This document shows positions 62,924-64,000 of a DNA stretch of 64,000 nucleotides, one piece after another. The stretch is from an uncultured Lachnospira sp. GTDB lineage: Bacteria; Bacillota; Clostridia; Lachnospirales; Lachnospiraceae. The number at the start of each line of letters is the position of its first letter. The stretch's first letter is position 1. The stretch covers positions 1 to 64,000 of the forward strand of contig CAKRIN010000003.1 in the NCBI GenBank assembly GCA_934343805.1, read 5' to 3'. Both the position numbers and the translations under genes were made by a program. The notes beneath the pieces are model-generated. The model was not told where the DNA came from. It did no database searches and worked only from the letters and a program-made list of their open reading frames with translations.

Positions 62924-63841
62924 ATGAAACTTGAAGTAAAGAATCTTACCAAATCATTTGGTGAGAAGGAAGTCCTTCACGGCATTTCATTTGATGTTGA
63001 GGGTGGTAAAGCACTCGGACTTCTTGGTCGTAATGGAGCCGGAAAGACTACAACCATAAGAATCATTATGGATGTATTTCATGCCAATTCAGGAGAAATA
63101 TTTCTTGATGGAAAGATATTTAATCCAAAGGAGCATCTGATAGGATATCTGCCAGAAGAGAGAGGATTATATCCTAAGAAAAAAGTATCAGAACAGCTTG
63201 CGTATCTTGGCAGGTTAAGAGGTTTGTCTAAGGCAGAGGCTAAGAAGAATACTGATAAATGGTTAAAAAGGCTGCAGGTATCACAGTATACGGATGCGAA
63301 ATTAGAGACTCTTAGTAAAGGTAATCAGCAGAAGGTGCAGCTTGCTTCAACACTTGTATGTGAGCCTGAAATTGTTATTCTTGATGAACCTTTCAGTGGA
63401 CTTGATCCAGTTAATTCCAAGATATTGCAGGATGTTGTAACAGGATTAATAGAAGAGGGAAGAATAGTTATATTCTCAAGCCATCAGATGAGTTATGTAG
63501 AAGAATTCTGCGAGGATATAGCAATAATTAATAATGGAGAGATTGCATTGTCAGGTAATCTTGCGGATATAAAGACTGAATATGGAAAGAACCAGCTTAT
63601 AATCGCTGCAGTTGGAATGGAAGCAGAAGAACTGGCAGAACAGTTAAAGACTAGCTGCGCAGATACATTATCTGTAACCGGAATACATAAAGATGGTGTT
63701 ATAGTAAAGAATATTCATGAGCTTTCTAGAAATGCACTTATTAAAGAGATTATGAATGCGGATGTAGAGATAGCATCATTTGACAGCTACAGACCATCAC
63801 TTAATGATATATTTGTAAAGGCTGTGGGAGGTGACAGATAA
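62924..63841 (+). CDS. ABC transporter ATP-binding protein (NatA/export type)
   Basis: A 305-residue ABC ATPase with Walker A LLGRNGAGKTTTIR (about 33-46), Q-loop region GYLPEERGLYPKKKVSEQL, signature LSKGNQQKVQLA and Walker B IVILDEPFSGLDPVNSK, plus the switch histidine in FSSHQM. A C-terminal extension of about 80 residues matches DUF4162-type export ATPases, NatA-like. GAGGGGAGATTAATTT precedes the ATG. The stop overlaps the permease start by one base. Substrate unknown; sodium or peptide export are candidates. Confidence 0.92.
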   Translation: MKLEVKNLTKSFGEKEVLHGISFDVEGGKALGLLGRNGAGKTTTIRIIMDVFHANSGEIFLDGKIFNPKEHLIGYLPEERGLYPKKKVSEQLAYLGRLRGLSKAEAKKNTDKWLKRLQVSQYTDAKLETLSKGNQQKVQLASTLVCEPEIVILDEPFSGLDPVNSKILQDVVTGLIEEGRIVIFSSHQMSYVEEFCEDIAIINNGEIALSGNLADIKTEYGKNQLIIAAVGMEAEELAEQLKTSCADTLSVTGIHKDGVIVKNIHELSRNALIKEIMNADVEIASFDSYRPSLNDIFVKAVGGDR

Positions 63842-64000
63842 TGAAGAAATTCGGAGTAATATTCCAGTATGAGATTATGAATTATATCAAGAATAAAAGC
63901 TTTATGATTTCTACAATTGTTATAGCTGTTCTTGCTGCAGTGATACTGTTTCTTCCAAGTGTATTTGATATGTCAGGAATTCTTGGGATTAACAAGGACG
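63841..64000 (+). CDS. ABC-2 type permease (5' part, cut by the window edge)
   Basis: The frame begins with ATG at 63841, overlapping the ATPase stop (TAATG), and continues to the window end. The first 53 residues show a short cytoplasmic start (MKKFGVIFQYEIMNYIKNKS) and a hydrophobic helix (about 22-39), as in NatB/ABC-2 permeases. Pairing with the upstream ATPase supports an exporter; the remainder lies outside. Confidence 0.8.
   Translation, partial: MKKFGVIFQYEIMNYIKNKSFMISTIVIAVLAAVILFLPSVFDMSGILGINKD

Overview
The window looks like a chromosomal core segment of a low-GC, Gram-positive anaerobe of the Clostridia, most probably a Lachnospiraceae member. Evidence: Firmicute-type genes (scpA/scpB, sepF, rqcH, rny, coaX, spoIID- and spoIIM-like genes), consensus AAGGAGG ribosome binding sites with occasional TTG/GTG starts, a T-box leader on tyrS, Bacillus/Clostridium-type LexA boxes at recA, and a 2-hydroxyacyl-CoA dehydratase activase. 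The kduI-kduD pair suggests a pectin or uronate user; a Lachnospira ([Eubacterium] eligens)-like gut species is a reasonable guess but only an inference.

Layout. 1-515: the 3' end of an unidentified gene, a terminator and a 6S RNA gene. 0.5-10 kb: spoIID-like gene, yihY-type gene (minus), scpA-scpB, an M18 aminopeptidase, prmA-rsmE, and cysteine desulfurase-thiI (sulfur supply for tRNA thiolation). 10-20 kb: HPr-like gene (minus), mtaB-coaX-coaBC (the last two for CoA synthesis), a DUF378-type gene (minus), then HlyD-like, PLP-homeostasis, sepF, aroB, lspA, pseudouridine synthase and an unknown gene. 20-33 kb: cytidylate-kinase-like gene, an anchored unknown, putP, a newly read 40-codon gene, a 1415-residue double activase, a catalytically dead-looking rhomboid with a zinc-binding tail, a palindromic mobile-element-like repeat, pyruvate kinase, T-box-tyrS and a polytopic unknown.

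34-48 kb: rqcH (minus), yicC-gmk-rpoZ, a uracil-5-methyltransferase, a decayed gene remnant, then an accessory-looking cluster (ECF sigma factor, membrane protein, membrane-MoxR ATPase, short DUF58 protein) meeting an ECF-transporter S component head-on, followed by rimO-pgsA-cinA. 47-58 kb: LexA-controlled recA-recX, rny, aminotransferase, proC, NUDIX-spoIIM, DAHP synthase (minus), deoB-pdp (nucleoside catabolism).

58-64 kb is the least ordinary part: kduI-kduD with a hairpin at the predicted transcript 5' end; an intergenic block of two ~100-bp direct repeats flanking an 81-bp palindrome; a small unknown gene; a candidate type I toxin-antitoxin locus (27-residue hydrophobic peptide with sequestered ribosome binding site, opposed by a short RNA with its own promoter and terminator); a lipoprotein gene split by two same-direction frameshifts at A7 runs; a decayed fragment; a cyclophilin lipoprotein; and the start of an ABC exporter operon. 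No tRNA, rRNA, CRISPR array, prophage or intact transposase gene was seen.
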